Below are positions 17,601 to 25,218 of a stretch of 36,601 nucleotides of DNA, in pieces; position 1 is the first letter of the stretch; every line of letters starts with the position of its first letter. A program made the translations under genes and the position numbers. The notes beneath the pieces were generated by a model. The model made no database searches and was not told where the DNA came from. It saw only the letters and a list, made by a program, of their open reading frames with translations. The stretch is from Selenomonas sp. (GTDB lineage Bacteria; Bacillota; Negativicutes; Selenomonadales; Selenomonadaceae), in contig JAGBLH010000073.1 of assembly GCA_017635515.1 (NCBI GenBank), forward strand, positions 1 to 36,601, in the 5' to 3' direction.

Positions 17601-18525
17601 CTGCCTGTGCCGCGTAAAGGTATTCCGTTCACCGTCCCATGGTTATTTATTTTTGGACATTCACCACCTGCTGATGGATGGCCATTCCCTGGGCGTGCTG
17701 CTGGCAGATATTGTGAATGCCTACTTTGACAGGGAGCTTCCTCCAGATTATTACTTTGCCCTTCGCAGCGAGGAAATCCAGCGGATGGACAATGGCAGCC
17801 TGGATGAAGACCGGGCGTGGTTTGAGGAGCGGTATGGCAACGAAGATTGGTGCAATATGCCGGAGGAAGCCCTGGCTGCCCGGGAACTGGTGGATCGTGA
17901 CCATATTGACCAGGCCGCTGTGGAACAGCGTCTCGGCTTCTCGGCTGATGATGTGAAGAAAGCTGAGAGCTTCTGGGGGGTAAGCCACTCGGTTATGGCC
18001 ATCGGGGCGGCTCTTTTGACCCTGTCCCGCTTCACCGGCAAGCAGCATGTGATGGTGAACTGGATTTTCAATAATCGACTGACCATGGAATCCCAAAACG
18101 CTTTGGGAATGATGATAAAGAATCTGCCGGCGGCTGCCCGGATGGAGGAATATACCTCCATGGCCAGTTTCCTTGCCTCTGTAAAGGAACAGGTGACGGA
18201 AGGTATTGCCCACAGCACCTATGATTTCATGGCAGAGAACTATGAGGCCTTCATAAATGATTGCCTGGAGGTAAATCTGCAGGTGGAAATAAACGGCAAT
18301 GAATTAGATGTGCTCAAGCCGACCATGATTGATCTCAATGATGAATTTACAGCCGCCGGTGCCCGTTTGGAACTGGAGCTGCTGGAAAATGAGTATGGGG
18401 ATGGAGGCTTTGATTTCGAGATGGAATATGCAAAGGGATTGTTTGAGCCGGAGCAAATGAGAGCCTTCTATGAGTTATATGTAAAAATTTTGGAGGGAAT
18501 TGTTCGTTGTGAGGAACAACTATGA
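14617..18525 (+). CDS. Nonribosomal peptide synthetase, partial C-A-T-C
   Basis: A 1302-residue NRPS. Residues ~1-285 resemble only the C-terminal lobe and linker of a condensation domain (YIPKKLAAERVKAF..., then FIGDISLLTEEDKGILVRFNDTG); no HHxxxDG is present. The adenylation domain spans ~290-780, with A3 TSGTTGKPKG from residue 446, A5 NVYGPTEAT, A7 YRSGDLA and the A10 lysine K778 (NGKVNRR). The carrier domain has LGGDS with pantetheine-accepting S835. Residues ~885-1302 form a full condensation domain with intact HHLLMDG (H1016, H1017, D1021). There is no thioesterase or reductase. Aligned by eye to GrsA, the pocket reads roughly D-V-V-T-Y-V-V-M-G-K, which I cannot assign to an amino acid. 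AT-richer than the second NRPS. Confidence 0.93.
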   Translation: MELLVNESLAQAASHPDRPAVMDCYGTDAFQKLFAKMDEVPSLVGDREGTLTPGVSENIRYIPKKLAAERVKAFCSRYQLSEGSFFMGAMALLLSKYLSCKQVSFSGAYNGQDRAGKDTTVKRIPVYGDFTENSSVVDYLRNMGRQIVTSMGNDTYSFDEVLKHCPVNEDVEFIYQGDLLADNMGGHGNDAGEGGSLLRGDSCSLEPCHTGMVTGCFFIQLFSADNRYNMAIEYRNERFSPAFVKRFAQDLFTVAEGLLTEDFIGDISLLTEEDKGILVRFNDTGVAMDFVPVQEQIRRHAQLTPDKAAVTAAGETLTYRELDELSDQVAHALIREGVARETLVGVLFDREVWAYVAEIGILKAGGAFVPFIPEYPDERIEFCLEDGQIPVVLTSKALLAKRSALGEHCRLLPLDELLDHKGAGSVGAESALPEVGADDLAYCIYTSGTTGKPKGVLIEHENIANYVHRNEKSTEIIHYTQPGRIALALASFSFDVSIVEEFVPLCNGCSVVIATEEEIHTPSQLARLIKDNGVNGITCTPTYLLGLLAIPETTEALKQITFYDVGAEAFPAGLYQKLRALRQDSVILNVYGPTEATMGCAAEEMVESKVVTVGTPIANTQFYIADSFGNPLPVGIRGELMICGQQVGRGYINLPDKTAASFFTHDGIRAYRSGDLAAWTDEGKIRIFGRIDNQIKLRGFRIELDEIEKVLMEYPAIDSGAVSVLKKGTGEYLVGYYTSVDEVDDNELKSHLAAKLPEYMVPNLFVHLEAMPLTPNGKVNRRALPEPDLSAFRAPYEPPATEVERKLCHAFALALNLPEDKVGALDDFFALGGDSLSAMVAMANADISGLIAADIFQKRTPRQVAAVAMERMKMGSMEEREMAARKLPLALTPLQTQILDVQLFRPEATMWSNMHFLVQFDPDVVDMHRLCKAVNRAINNHPALSSVFRFDENRKLVQQYVPGILEEVELEEINEETVPMLRDVLVMPFEKILDACLCRVKVFRSPSHGYLFLDIHHLLMDGHSLGVLLADIVNAYFDRELPPDYYFALRSEEIQRMDNGSLDEDRAWFEERYGNEDWCNMPEEALAARELVDRDHIDQAAVEQRLGFSADDVKKAESFWGVSHSVMAIGAALLTLSRFTGKQHVMVNWIFNNRLTMESQNALGMMIKNLPAAARMEEYTSMASFLASVKEQVTEGIAHSTYDFMAENYEAFINDCLEVNLQVEINGNELDVLKPTMIDLNDEFTAAGARLELELLENEYGDGGFDFEMEYAKGLFEPEQMRAFYELYVKILEGIVRCEEQL

Positions 18526-18612
18526 ATATAGCTCGGAAGAAGATGCCCCACCTCTTCCTGATAAAATTCCGCCACGAATACATGGGATAGAATAGGACGG
18601 AGTATCATCGAT

Positions 18613-20883
18613 ATGAAAGATCTTTTTTATAGATTATCAGATGGAAAACGTAATAGTATTTTGCATAAGATGATACGCATCCTCCTGGGCAGCAATCTGG
18701 TTGTGATTCTTGTCCTGGTTATAATTGCCTTTTACGGTTTGGGGTCGGCTCTATATAAAGCTGAGGAAATGGGGAATAGTCTTGGAGAGGTATCATACCG
18801 GAACAGCTCGGACCTGTTGGTGAAGCAGGGGCAGGAGGAGCTGATGTACATTAACGGTGATAATGCCAAAATCATCAATTTGTACATGGTCGCCAATGTA
18901 TTTGATGTGGAGGCTATTGCCCACGAGGCCGGGGCAATGTACCAGCATTCAGAGTTATATTTGCCCAGAAATGCAGCTTTGCCGGATAAAGAAAATTTTC
19001 AACCATTGAAAATTTATCTTCAGCACGGAGGGGAGGTAAACCCAGACGATTATCGCCATGAGATAGATTTGATGGCAAATATTGAAAGTCTCTTGGTTCG
19101 TCTGATGGAAGGCAATGATATGGTGAAATCCTTTTTCGTTGCTTCTCACCATAATTTTACCTTGTTCGTTGATGAAACTTATGAGGGGGAGGATAACAAG
19201 GAAAAAATTCCCCAGGCTGTGTACGAAGCAGTGGAGACCGATTGGTACAAACAGGCGGCAGAACAGGGGAAAACTATTTTTACTGATGCACGGATGTATG
19301 CATTTTCCAATGTGCCAGGCTTGTTTTGTGCCAGTCCATATTATGATGATAATGGTTCCCTGCTTGGAGTGGCTTCCATGGAGATTCCCTTGGAAAATCT
19401 GCGGGTTCTCGTTAAGGATATCAATTTGCCTAAGGGAGGTTTTTGCTTCACTTTGGATAAAAAGGGGAGGGTTATTTTATCCTCCCAAAGTGAGGCTTAT
19501 GAAGCCGGTACGGGAGTGGAGCTGCCCGCAGATTTGAAGAAGGATATTCGCACTGCTGATAACCAAGGCCTGGCCCGGATAGCTCAGGAAATGACCTTGG
19601 GACACAAGGGTATTCAGCAGGCGGAAATCGATGGCGAAGAATATTTTGTGGCCTATGCTCCAATTGAATGTACAGAATGGAGCTTTGCTACAGTCTTTGC
19701 CAAGGATGATGTGATTGCCCCGGTAGAAAAAAACAGGGAAAATATTGAACAGCTTACCGCTGATTTAATAGCCGATATGGAGAGGAATATACATTTTATA
19801 ATACTTTTTATGGTATTATCCATCCTCTTACTGCTCTTATTTGTTATAAAGATTGGACAGAGGGTATCTGGAAAATATGTTGCATCCATTCAAAAGTTGA
19901 CGGACGGGGTTCGTGATATCACCAAACGGGCAATAATTGGTACATTGCACGCTGCGGGTGATTTGACGGATGGAGGCAATAAAAGCACTGATAACAGCTT
20001 TGCGCAGCGGGTGGAAATTCATTCCGGAGATGAAATTGAAGAGTTGGCCCATTTCTTCAATATCATGACTGATGAGCTGGAAGGCTACATGGATAACCTT
20101 GTAGCCGAGACAGCAGAAAAGGAGCGCATTGCCACGGAGCTGACCTTGGCCCATGATATACAAATGGGGGTCTTGCCTCATAAATTCCCACCTTTCCCGG
20201 AACATAGGGAATTTGCCCTTTATGCATCCATGTATTCTGCCAAGGAGGTGGGGGGTGATTTCTACGATTTCTATATGGTGGACGATCATCATCTGGTTGT
20301 GACCATTGCTGATGTGTCGGGGAAGGGCGTTGGCGCGGCCATGTTCATGGCCATATCCAAAACTATATTAAAAAATCTGCTTCTTGCAGGACAGAATATG
20401 ACCCTGCCCCAAATTATGGCCCATGCCAATAACCAGCTCAAGGCGGACAATACTGCCCGAATGTTTGTAACGGTGTTCATTGGCATTTTGGATATAAGGA
20501 CAGGCCGGTTTGAATATGTAAATGGAGGACATAATCCATCTCTGATTTACGCTAAGGACAGGGGCGAGTTCCGTTACCTTGATGTGGAAGCAAATTTTGT
20601 GCTGGGCGGACGCAAGAACATTGCCTATGAAAGCCAGTCGGTTATCCTGAAGCCGGGGGACAGTCTGTTTTTGTACACCGACGGGGTTACGGAAGCCATG
20701 AATGCTGCTGAGGAGCTATATGGCGAGGATCGGTTGTTGGCAGCCCTGAACAAATCCGCCTATAAAGATGATCCTACGGCACTCCTGAGGGAAATTGCCA
20801 GGTCGGTGACTGATTTTGTGGGCGAGGCAGAACAGTCAGATGATATTACCATGCTGGGACTGAATTATTGGGGGCCAGTTTAA
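18613..20883 (+). CDS. Membrane sensor PP2C phosphatase (Cache-HAMP-SpoIIE)
   Basis: A 756-residue RsbU/SpoIIE-class phosphatase expected to dephosphorylate STAS proteins. Order: TM1 ~25-48; a large extracytoplasmic Cache-like sensor to ~385 (containing WYKQAAEQGKTIFTDARMY, and CASPYYDDNGSLLGVASMEI); TM2 ~393-415; a HAMP region with an unusual ~20-residue Gly/Asn/Thr-rich insertion; a short coiled linker; and the PP2C domain from ~535. Metal-binding aspartates are in VGGDFYDF (~546-553), IADVSGKGVGAAMFM, FLYTDGVTEAMN and QSDDITML. ATG 18613 has GGAG 10 nt upstream. It lies 87 nt after the first NRPS and is paired with a second phosphatase of the same design. The ligand is unknown. Confidence 0.92.
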   Translation: MKDLFYRLSDGKRNSILHKMIRILLGSNLVVILVLVIIAFYGLGSALYKAEEMGNSLGEVSYRNSSDLLVKQGQEELMYINGDNAKIINLYMVANVFDVEAIAHEAGAMYQHSELYLPRNAALPDKENFQPLKIYLQHGGEVNPDDYRHEIDLMANIESLLVRLMEGNDMVKSFFVASHHNFTLFVDETYEGEDNKEKIPQAVYEAVETDWYKQAAEQGKTIFTDARMYAFSNVPGLFCASPYYDDNGSLLGVASMEIPLENLRVLVKDINLPKGGFCFTLDKKGRVILSSQSEAYEAGTGVELPADLKKDIRTADNQGLARIAQEMTLGHKGIQQAEIDGEEYFVAYAPIECTEWSFATVFAKDDVIAPVEKNRENIEQLTADLIADMERNIHFIILFMVLSILLLLLFVIKIGQRVSGKYVASIQKLTDGVRDITKRAIIGTLHAAGDLTDGGNKSTDNSFAQRVEIHSGDEIEELAHFFNIMTDELEGYMDNLVAETAEKERIATELTLAHDIQMGVLPHKFPPFPEHREFALYASMYSAKEVGGDFYDFYMVDDHHLVVTIADVSGKGVGAAMFMAISKTILKNLLLAGQNMTLPQIMAHANNQLKADNTARMFVTVFIGILDIRTGRFEYVNGGHNPSLIYAKDRGEFRYLDVEANFVLGGRKNIAYESQSVILKPGDSLFLYTDGVTEAMNAAEELYGEDRLLAALNKSAYKDDPTALLREIARSVTDFVGEAEQSDDITMLGLNYWGPV

Positions 20884-21014
20884 CATTTTTATGGGCGGCT
20901 TTTTCAAAAAATGACTATACTGATGATGTTGGGGCAGGAGATTGGCATAAGAAAGAAGAACTTTCTCCGGATAAGTTAAATTTGGACAGAAAAGCGAAGG
21001 AGAGAATATAGAGC

Positions 21015-23243
21015 GTGAAGGGGATAAGAACCTGGCTTCGGCGGATGGCAGACTACAGCCGGGCCAGCATTAGGCGGCAGGTGCTGTTTTTGGTGCTGGC
21101 TTGCGGCATTGGCACCTTTGTGGCAACTCTCGTGCTGTTTGGCTATTCTATGCATGGCTTGCAGGAAGCGTTGGAAGATGAAGGCCGGGACATAGAGGAC
21201 GTGGTGGCAGAGTCTGTGGGAGACACGGCCAAGAAGCGCACCAGAGCCTGGCTGAGGACCTCGGTGGAGAATGAGGCCGCCCATATGGACAGGGAGCTGT
21301 CTGTCAACGGGACTGATGTGCAGATGCTGGCCGACAGCCTGACCTTGCTGATGCAGTCCCAGGACAAATATGGAATGCGGCAGTTGGTCAATACCCGGGA
21401 GGTGCCGGACATTGCCACCGGCACTCCCTATGTTCATTACAGCCCCCAGTTGGCAGCTGAGGGAGTGGGCTGGGATCTGGCGGCGGAAATCGGCCGGGCA
21501 GCTAATTTTGTGGATGTGCTGATACCCATGAGCAAATCATATCGGGAATATCGTACATCTCTTTTTGCCGCCTCCCGCAAAGGGTATTTAATCTGTGTGG
21601 ACATCATTCCTGGCGAGCCGGGGCAGAGCATTTATCCCTCTGCGGCGGCCAAGAAGGCTTTTCTGGAAAATTTCGATGCCCGCCAACGTCCCTGGTACCG
21701 GTTGGCCCAGGACAAGGGCGGGATAATCTATACGGATGTCTACCTGGGAGAGGATGGACATCTGGAGCTGGCCTGTGCTGCTCCTTATTACGATGAGGAT
21801 GGCTTTGCCGGTGTGGTGGGCATCGGCGGCAGTATCGAGGACCTGCAGCGTCAGGTCAGGAAGGCTTCCATTGGCAAGACGGGCATCAGCTTCTGCCTGG
21901 ATAGCAAAGGGCGGGTGGTGTTGTCCTCCAGCAGCGAGGGGGTGCTGGCCCCGGGGCTGCAGGGAACAGACCTCAGGGAGAACCAGGAAGATACCCTGGC
22001 TGAGGCAGCCCGGCGCATGACTGCCGGGGAGAGCGACGTGGTGAAGGTGCTGGTAGACGGGGAAGAATACTATCTGGCATTTGCCCCCATGCCAGTTATA
22101 GGCTGGAGCTTTGGGGCCCTCATTGGCCGGGAGGAGGTCCTGGCGCCGGCCCAGGAAGTGACGGCCCTGGTTCATGAGGAGATGAAGTATTTCTACGACA
22201 CGCTCAATCAGGATTTTGCCTGGGTGGCGGGAAAAGTCTTGTTGCTGCTTGGTATGCTGGCATTGGCAGCCTTTTTCACCAGCGGCGCTCTGGCTGACCG
22301 TATCCTCCGTCCTATCCGCGCTCTGGCGGAGGGAGTGCAGGAGATAGCGGAGGGCAATCTGGACAAGACGCTGGAAATACACACCGGCAACGAGGTGGAG
22401 GAACTGGCCACCTGCTTCAATGATATGACGGAAAATCTGAAAGACCATGTCCAAAGGCTTTCTCAGGCTGCGGCCAAGGAAGAGAGAGCAAGGACTGAGC
22501 TGGAGGTGGCGGCCAGGATTCAGGCGGGGCTATTGCCTGCGCCATTGAAGCCGTCTGTCCAGACAGGAAAATTTGGTCTCAGCGCCTTCATGGAGCCTGC
22601 CAAGGAAGTGGGAGGAGATCTCTATGATTTCTACTTCCTGAATGAGGATCTTCTGGCTGTTACTGTGGCTGATGTATCGGACAAGGGGGTGCCAGCAGCC
22701 CTTTTCATGGTTATGGCCAAGACACTGCTGAAGGACCAGGTGCTCTTGAGGCGGGAGGAAAAGGATTTGGCCAAGGCGGTGGCAGAAGCCAATGATGCCT
22801 TGGTTCAGAGCAACACCACTTTTATGTTCGTGACGGCTTTCATAGGGATACTACACTTGCCTACGGGGAGTTTTACCTATGTCAATGCAGGCCACAATCC
22901 GCCCCTCCTCTGCAGGAGGGGCAGAGCTGAGTATCTGCCCAAAGCAAAGAATCCCATATTGGGGGTGCAGAGTGGCATGGCCTTTGTGGCTGAGAAAGTG
23001 ACACTGCAGCCTGGGGACTCTTTCTTCCTCTATACCGATGGGGTGACGGAGGCCATGGACTCAGAGGGAGGGTTCTTTGGAGAGCGGCGGCTTAAGGAGA
23101 CTCTCTCGGCAAAGTCTGTCCAGGGAGCCGGAGAGCAGGTGGAGATGGTTCTGGAGGCATTGTCCGCCTTTGTGGGCGAGGCCAGTCAGTCAGACGATAT
23201 CACCATGCTGGCGCTGGCTTATGGCAAAAAGGATGAGAATTAG
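21015..23243 (+). CDS. Membrane sensor PP2C phosphatase (Cache-HAMP-SpoIIE), second copy
   Basis: A 742-residue paralogue of the preceding phosphatase. TM1 lies at ~22-45 and an extracytoplasmic Cache-type sensor runs to ~385 (ARQRPWYRLAQDKGGIIYTDV, and CAAPYYDEDGFAGVVGI). TM2 is at ~402-425, the HAMP at ~427-480, then a PP2C domain with VGGDLYDFYF (~532), VADVSDKGVPAALFMVM, AGHNPPLLCRRG, FLYTDGVTEAMD and QSDDITMLAL. All metal-binding aspartates appear present. The GTG at 21015 is 12 nt after AAGGAG, a long spacing; the protein then begins MKGIRTWLRRM. Sensor regions of the two phosphatases differ, so they may read different ligands. A TATACT at 20916-20921 in the 131-nt gap may give internal transcription. 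It is followed after 8 nt by a STAS gene, a classic phosphatase-antagonist pair. Confidence 0.92.
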   Translation: MKGIRTWLRRMADYSRASIRRQVLFLVLACGIGTFVATLVLFGYSMHGLQEALEDEGRDIEDVVAESVGDTAKKRTRAWLRTSVENEAAHMDRELSVNGTDVQMLADSLTLLMQSQDKYGMRQLVNTREVPDIATGTPYVHYSPQLAAEGVGWDLAAEIGRAANFVDVLIPMSKSYREYRTSLFAASRKGYLICVDIIPGEPGQSIYPSAAAKKAFLENFDARQRPWYRLAQDKGGIIYTDVYLGEDGHLELACAAPYYDEDGFAGVVGIGGSIEDLQRQVRKASIGKTGISFCLDSKGRVVLSSSSEGVLAPGLQGTDLRENQEDTLAEAARRMTAGESDVVKVLVDGEEYYLAFAPMPVIGWSFGALIGREEVLAPAQEVTALVHEEMKYFYDTLNQDFAWVAGKVLLLLGMLALAAFFTSGALADRILRPIRALAEGVQEIAEGNLDKTLEIHTGNEVEELATCFNDMTENLKDHVQRLSQAAAKEERARTELEVAARIQAGLLPAPLKPSVQTGKFGLSAFMEPAKEVGGDLYDFYFLNEDLLAVTVADVSDKGVPAALFMVMAKTLLKDQVLLRREEKDLAKAVAEANDALVQSNTTFMFVTAFIGILHLPTGSFTYVNAGHNPPLLCRRGRAEYLPKAKNPILGVQSGMAFVAEKVTLQPGDSFFLYTDGVTEAMDSEGGFFGERRLKETLSAKSVQGAGEQVEMVLEALSAFVGEASQSDDITMLALAYGKKDEN

Positions 23244-23251
23244 GAGGAAAT

Positions 23252-23593
23252 ATGTCTGATTTACCTATCAGCTACAGCAGCAAAGAAATAAACGGCTGGC
23301 TGTTTTTGCAGTTGCGAGGCCGGCTGGACCGTACCACCGCGGAGGAAACAGCGGCAGTAGGAGAAAAGCACCTTTCAGCTTCTCAGAAACTGGCTCTTGA
23401 CCTGTCAGCTTTGTCATATCTGTCCAGTGCTGGCATCAGGACTATCCTGAAGCTGGCCGGTGGAGCCAAACAGGTGGAAAAGTCCTTTGCGGTAGTATCT
23501 CCTGAGGGCATGGTGAAGGAGATTTTGGAAATGGCCAGGTTGGATATGTTTGTTGACATCTATCCTTCAGCAGAAGAATTGGAAAACGCTTAA
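23252..23593 (+). CDS. STAS-domain antagonist-like protein, second copy
   Basis: A 113-residue single STAS domain (SpoIIAA/RsbV-like). The core LSYLSSAGIRTILKLAGGAK places S59 at the position phosphorylated in SpoIIAA. AGGAGG precedes ATG 23252 by 5 nt, and the gene begins 8 nt after the phosphatase stop, so the two are tightly coupled. A related STAS domain starts the next protein 16 nt downstream. As the likely substrate of the adjacent phosphatases, it would compete with the fused STAS domain for the same kinase; this is inference. Confidence 0.92.
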   Translation: MSDLPISYSSKEINGWLFLQLRGRLDRTTAEETAAVGEKHLSASQKLALDLSALSYLSSAGIRTILKLAGGAKQVEKSFAVVSPEGMVKEILEMARLDMFVDIYPSAEELENA

Positions 23594-23609
23594 ATTAGGA
23601 GGAATTATC

Positions 23610-25202
23610 ATGGATTTTGCAATAAGACAGGAACGTCAGGGAGAGCGCCTGACTATGTTTTTGACAGGGGAGTTCAACAAGCTGGCTATGGATGTCTTTG
23701 ATAAAGAATTCTTGCTGGCAACAGAAGGGGTGAAGGAACTCCTGCTGGATATTTCCGGGGTCACCTATCTTTCTTCGGCGGGATTGCGTTCCCTGCTGCA
23801 AGCGGCCAAGGTCATGGAAAGTCAGGATGGCAGCTTCACGGTGCTCTACCCCCAGGAGGCTGTGATGGAGGTCTTTGAGATGACCAATTTCTCACGCTTC
23901 ATCCACATCATCCAGGAGGGGGAGGAGCCGGCTTCTGCCACCAGGGCTTATTATCCCCTGCGCCCCATCCAGCGCTGGATGACGGATACCCATTTCCGTC
24001 GGGCCAAGTCTACCATGATGAATGCCGGCGCTTTGGTGCGGCTGGATCCTGCTGTGGATTTGGAACGGTTGGCGGCAGCGGTGAACGGCCTTTTGGAGTC
24101 TTATGACATCTTCCGCTGTCGTCTGGTGTTCCATCCTGATACCGGAGAACTTTGCCAGCGCTTTGACGGGGAGGTGGCGAAGGTTTATGTGGAAAGCCTG
24201 TCGGAAGAGGGACTTGAGGAGCGCAAGCAGGCGCTCAGACAGCCCTACGACCTCATTGACCGGCCTCTATACCGGGTCAATATCATAAAGACACCTGAGT
24301 CCAAGTATCTCTATTTGGACTTTTACCATGCCATCATGGACGGGGCGGCTATTGTCCTGCTCTTTTGGCGGGAGATGGAGAAGCGTTATGTGCATGGCAA
24401 TGAGGCCACTGCTGCCAAGCGCCAGCCGTCCAGCTATGCTGACTATGTCAGGGAGGAGGCAAACCTGCCTGAGGAGGAACTGGCGAAGGGGCGGGCATAC
24501 TGGCAGGCTATGCTGGCCGGTTTTGACAAAGAAAAGCACCTGCCTCCTATGGATGGAGGCAGTGGGGAAGCGGGGCCGGAGCATGAGATGGAGACGCCCC
24601 TCAAGGGCATAGAAAAGGGGTTCTTCAGGGGCCGTGATTTCGGTGAGAATACCTTTTTCATGGCGGCTGCCATGCTGGCTATTGCCAGGGCAGCCGGGCG
24701 TAGGGAGGCTATCATCAGCTGGGTCCACAATGGTCGGGCCACCTCGTCTGAGCGGCGCCTCATGGGCTTGATGCTGGATCAGTTCCCCCTGCGCTGGGAT
24801 TTTGATGGCGAGATGACCGTGGGCCAGTTCCTGCCCAGGCTTGAGGCTCGTATAGCTGAGGCTGTCCAGTACAGGAAGGGACTGGATAAGGTTTACGAAG
24901 AAGGCATGGAAACAGGCTGTGCCTGCTTTATCCTTCAGAAGGGCAGTATGGGACGCCGGGGAGGCATGAAGCTGGGGGACACCCAGGCTGTCATTGAGGA
25001 AATGCCGGCCAACGAAATCTCCGCAGCGGAAAATACTCTTGATATTGAGCTGAATGCCCATGATGATGGTACTTATTCTCTGGTGCTGGATTACGATCCT
25101 AACTGCTATTCCCGTAAGGCCATGGAGAAATTTACCAGCCAAGTGGAAAAAATGGCCGTGGCCCTGCAGGATAGTGAACGGAAATTGGCAGAGCTGCTGT
25201 GA
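23610..25202 (+). CDS. STAS domain fused to NRPS condensation domain
   Basis: A 530-residue fusion. Residues 1-~108 are a STAS domain with VTYLSSAGLRSLLQAAK; S56 is at the phosphorylatable position. From ~115 (YYPLRPIQRWM) the protein is a condensation-domain fold with both lobes. Its active-site motif reads YHAIMDG, so the first His of HHxxxDG is Tyr239 while catalytic H240 and D244 remain. The downstream SWVHNGR, and a DQFPLRW segment equivalent to the usual N-x-x-P-L-R/V region, also fit. There is no adenylation or carrier domain. ATG 23610 has AGGAGG 6 nt upstream; the frame is continuous across the domain junction, with no sign of a sequencing frameshift. It sits between the second STAS gene and the second NRPS. 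It is likely a C domain whose docking or activity depends on STAS phosphorylation (inference). Confidence 0.9.
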   Translation: MDFAIRQERQGERLTMFLTGEFNKLAMDVFDKEFLLATEGVKELLLDISGVTYLSSAGLRSLLQAAKVMESQDGSFTVLYPQEAVMEVFEMTNFSRFIHIIQEGEEPASATRAYYPLRPIQRWMTDTHFRRAKSTMMNAGALVRLDPAVDLERLAAAVNGLLESYDIFRCRLVFHPDTGELCQRFDGEVAKVYVESLSEEGLEERKQALRQPYDLIDRPLYRVNIIKTPESKYLYLDFYHAIMDGAAIVLLFWREMEKRYVHGNEATAAKRQPSSYADYVREEANLPEEELAKGRAYWQAMLAGFDKEKHLPPMDGGSGEAGPEHEMETPLKGIEKGFFRGRDFGENTFFMAAAMLAIARAAGRREAIISWVHNGRATSSERRLMGLMLDQFPLRWDFDGEMTVGQFLPRLEARIAEAVQYRKGLDKVYEEGMETGCACFILQKGSMGRRGGMKLGDTQAVIEEMPANEISAAENTLDIELNAHDDGTYSLVLDYDPNCYSRKAMEKFTSQVEKMAVALQDSERKLAELL

Positions 25203-25218
25203 GGAGAGGTTTTGAAGC

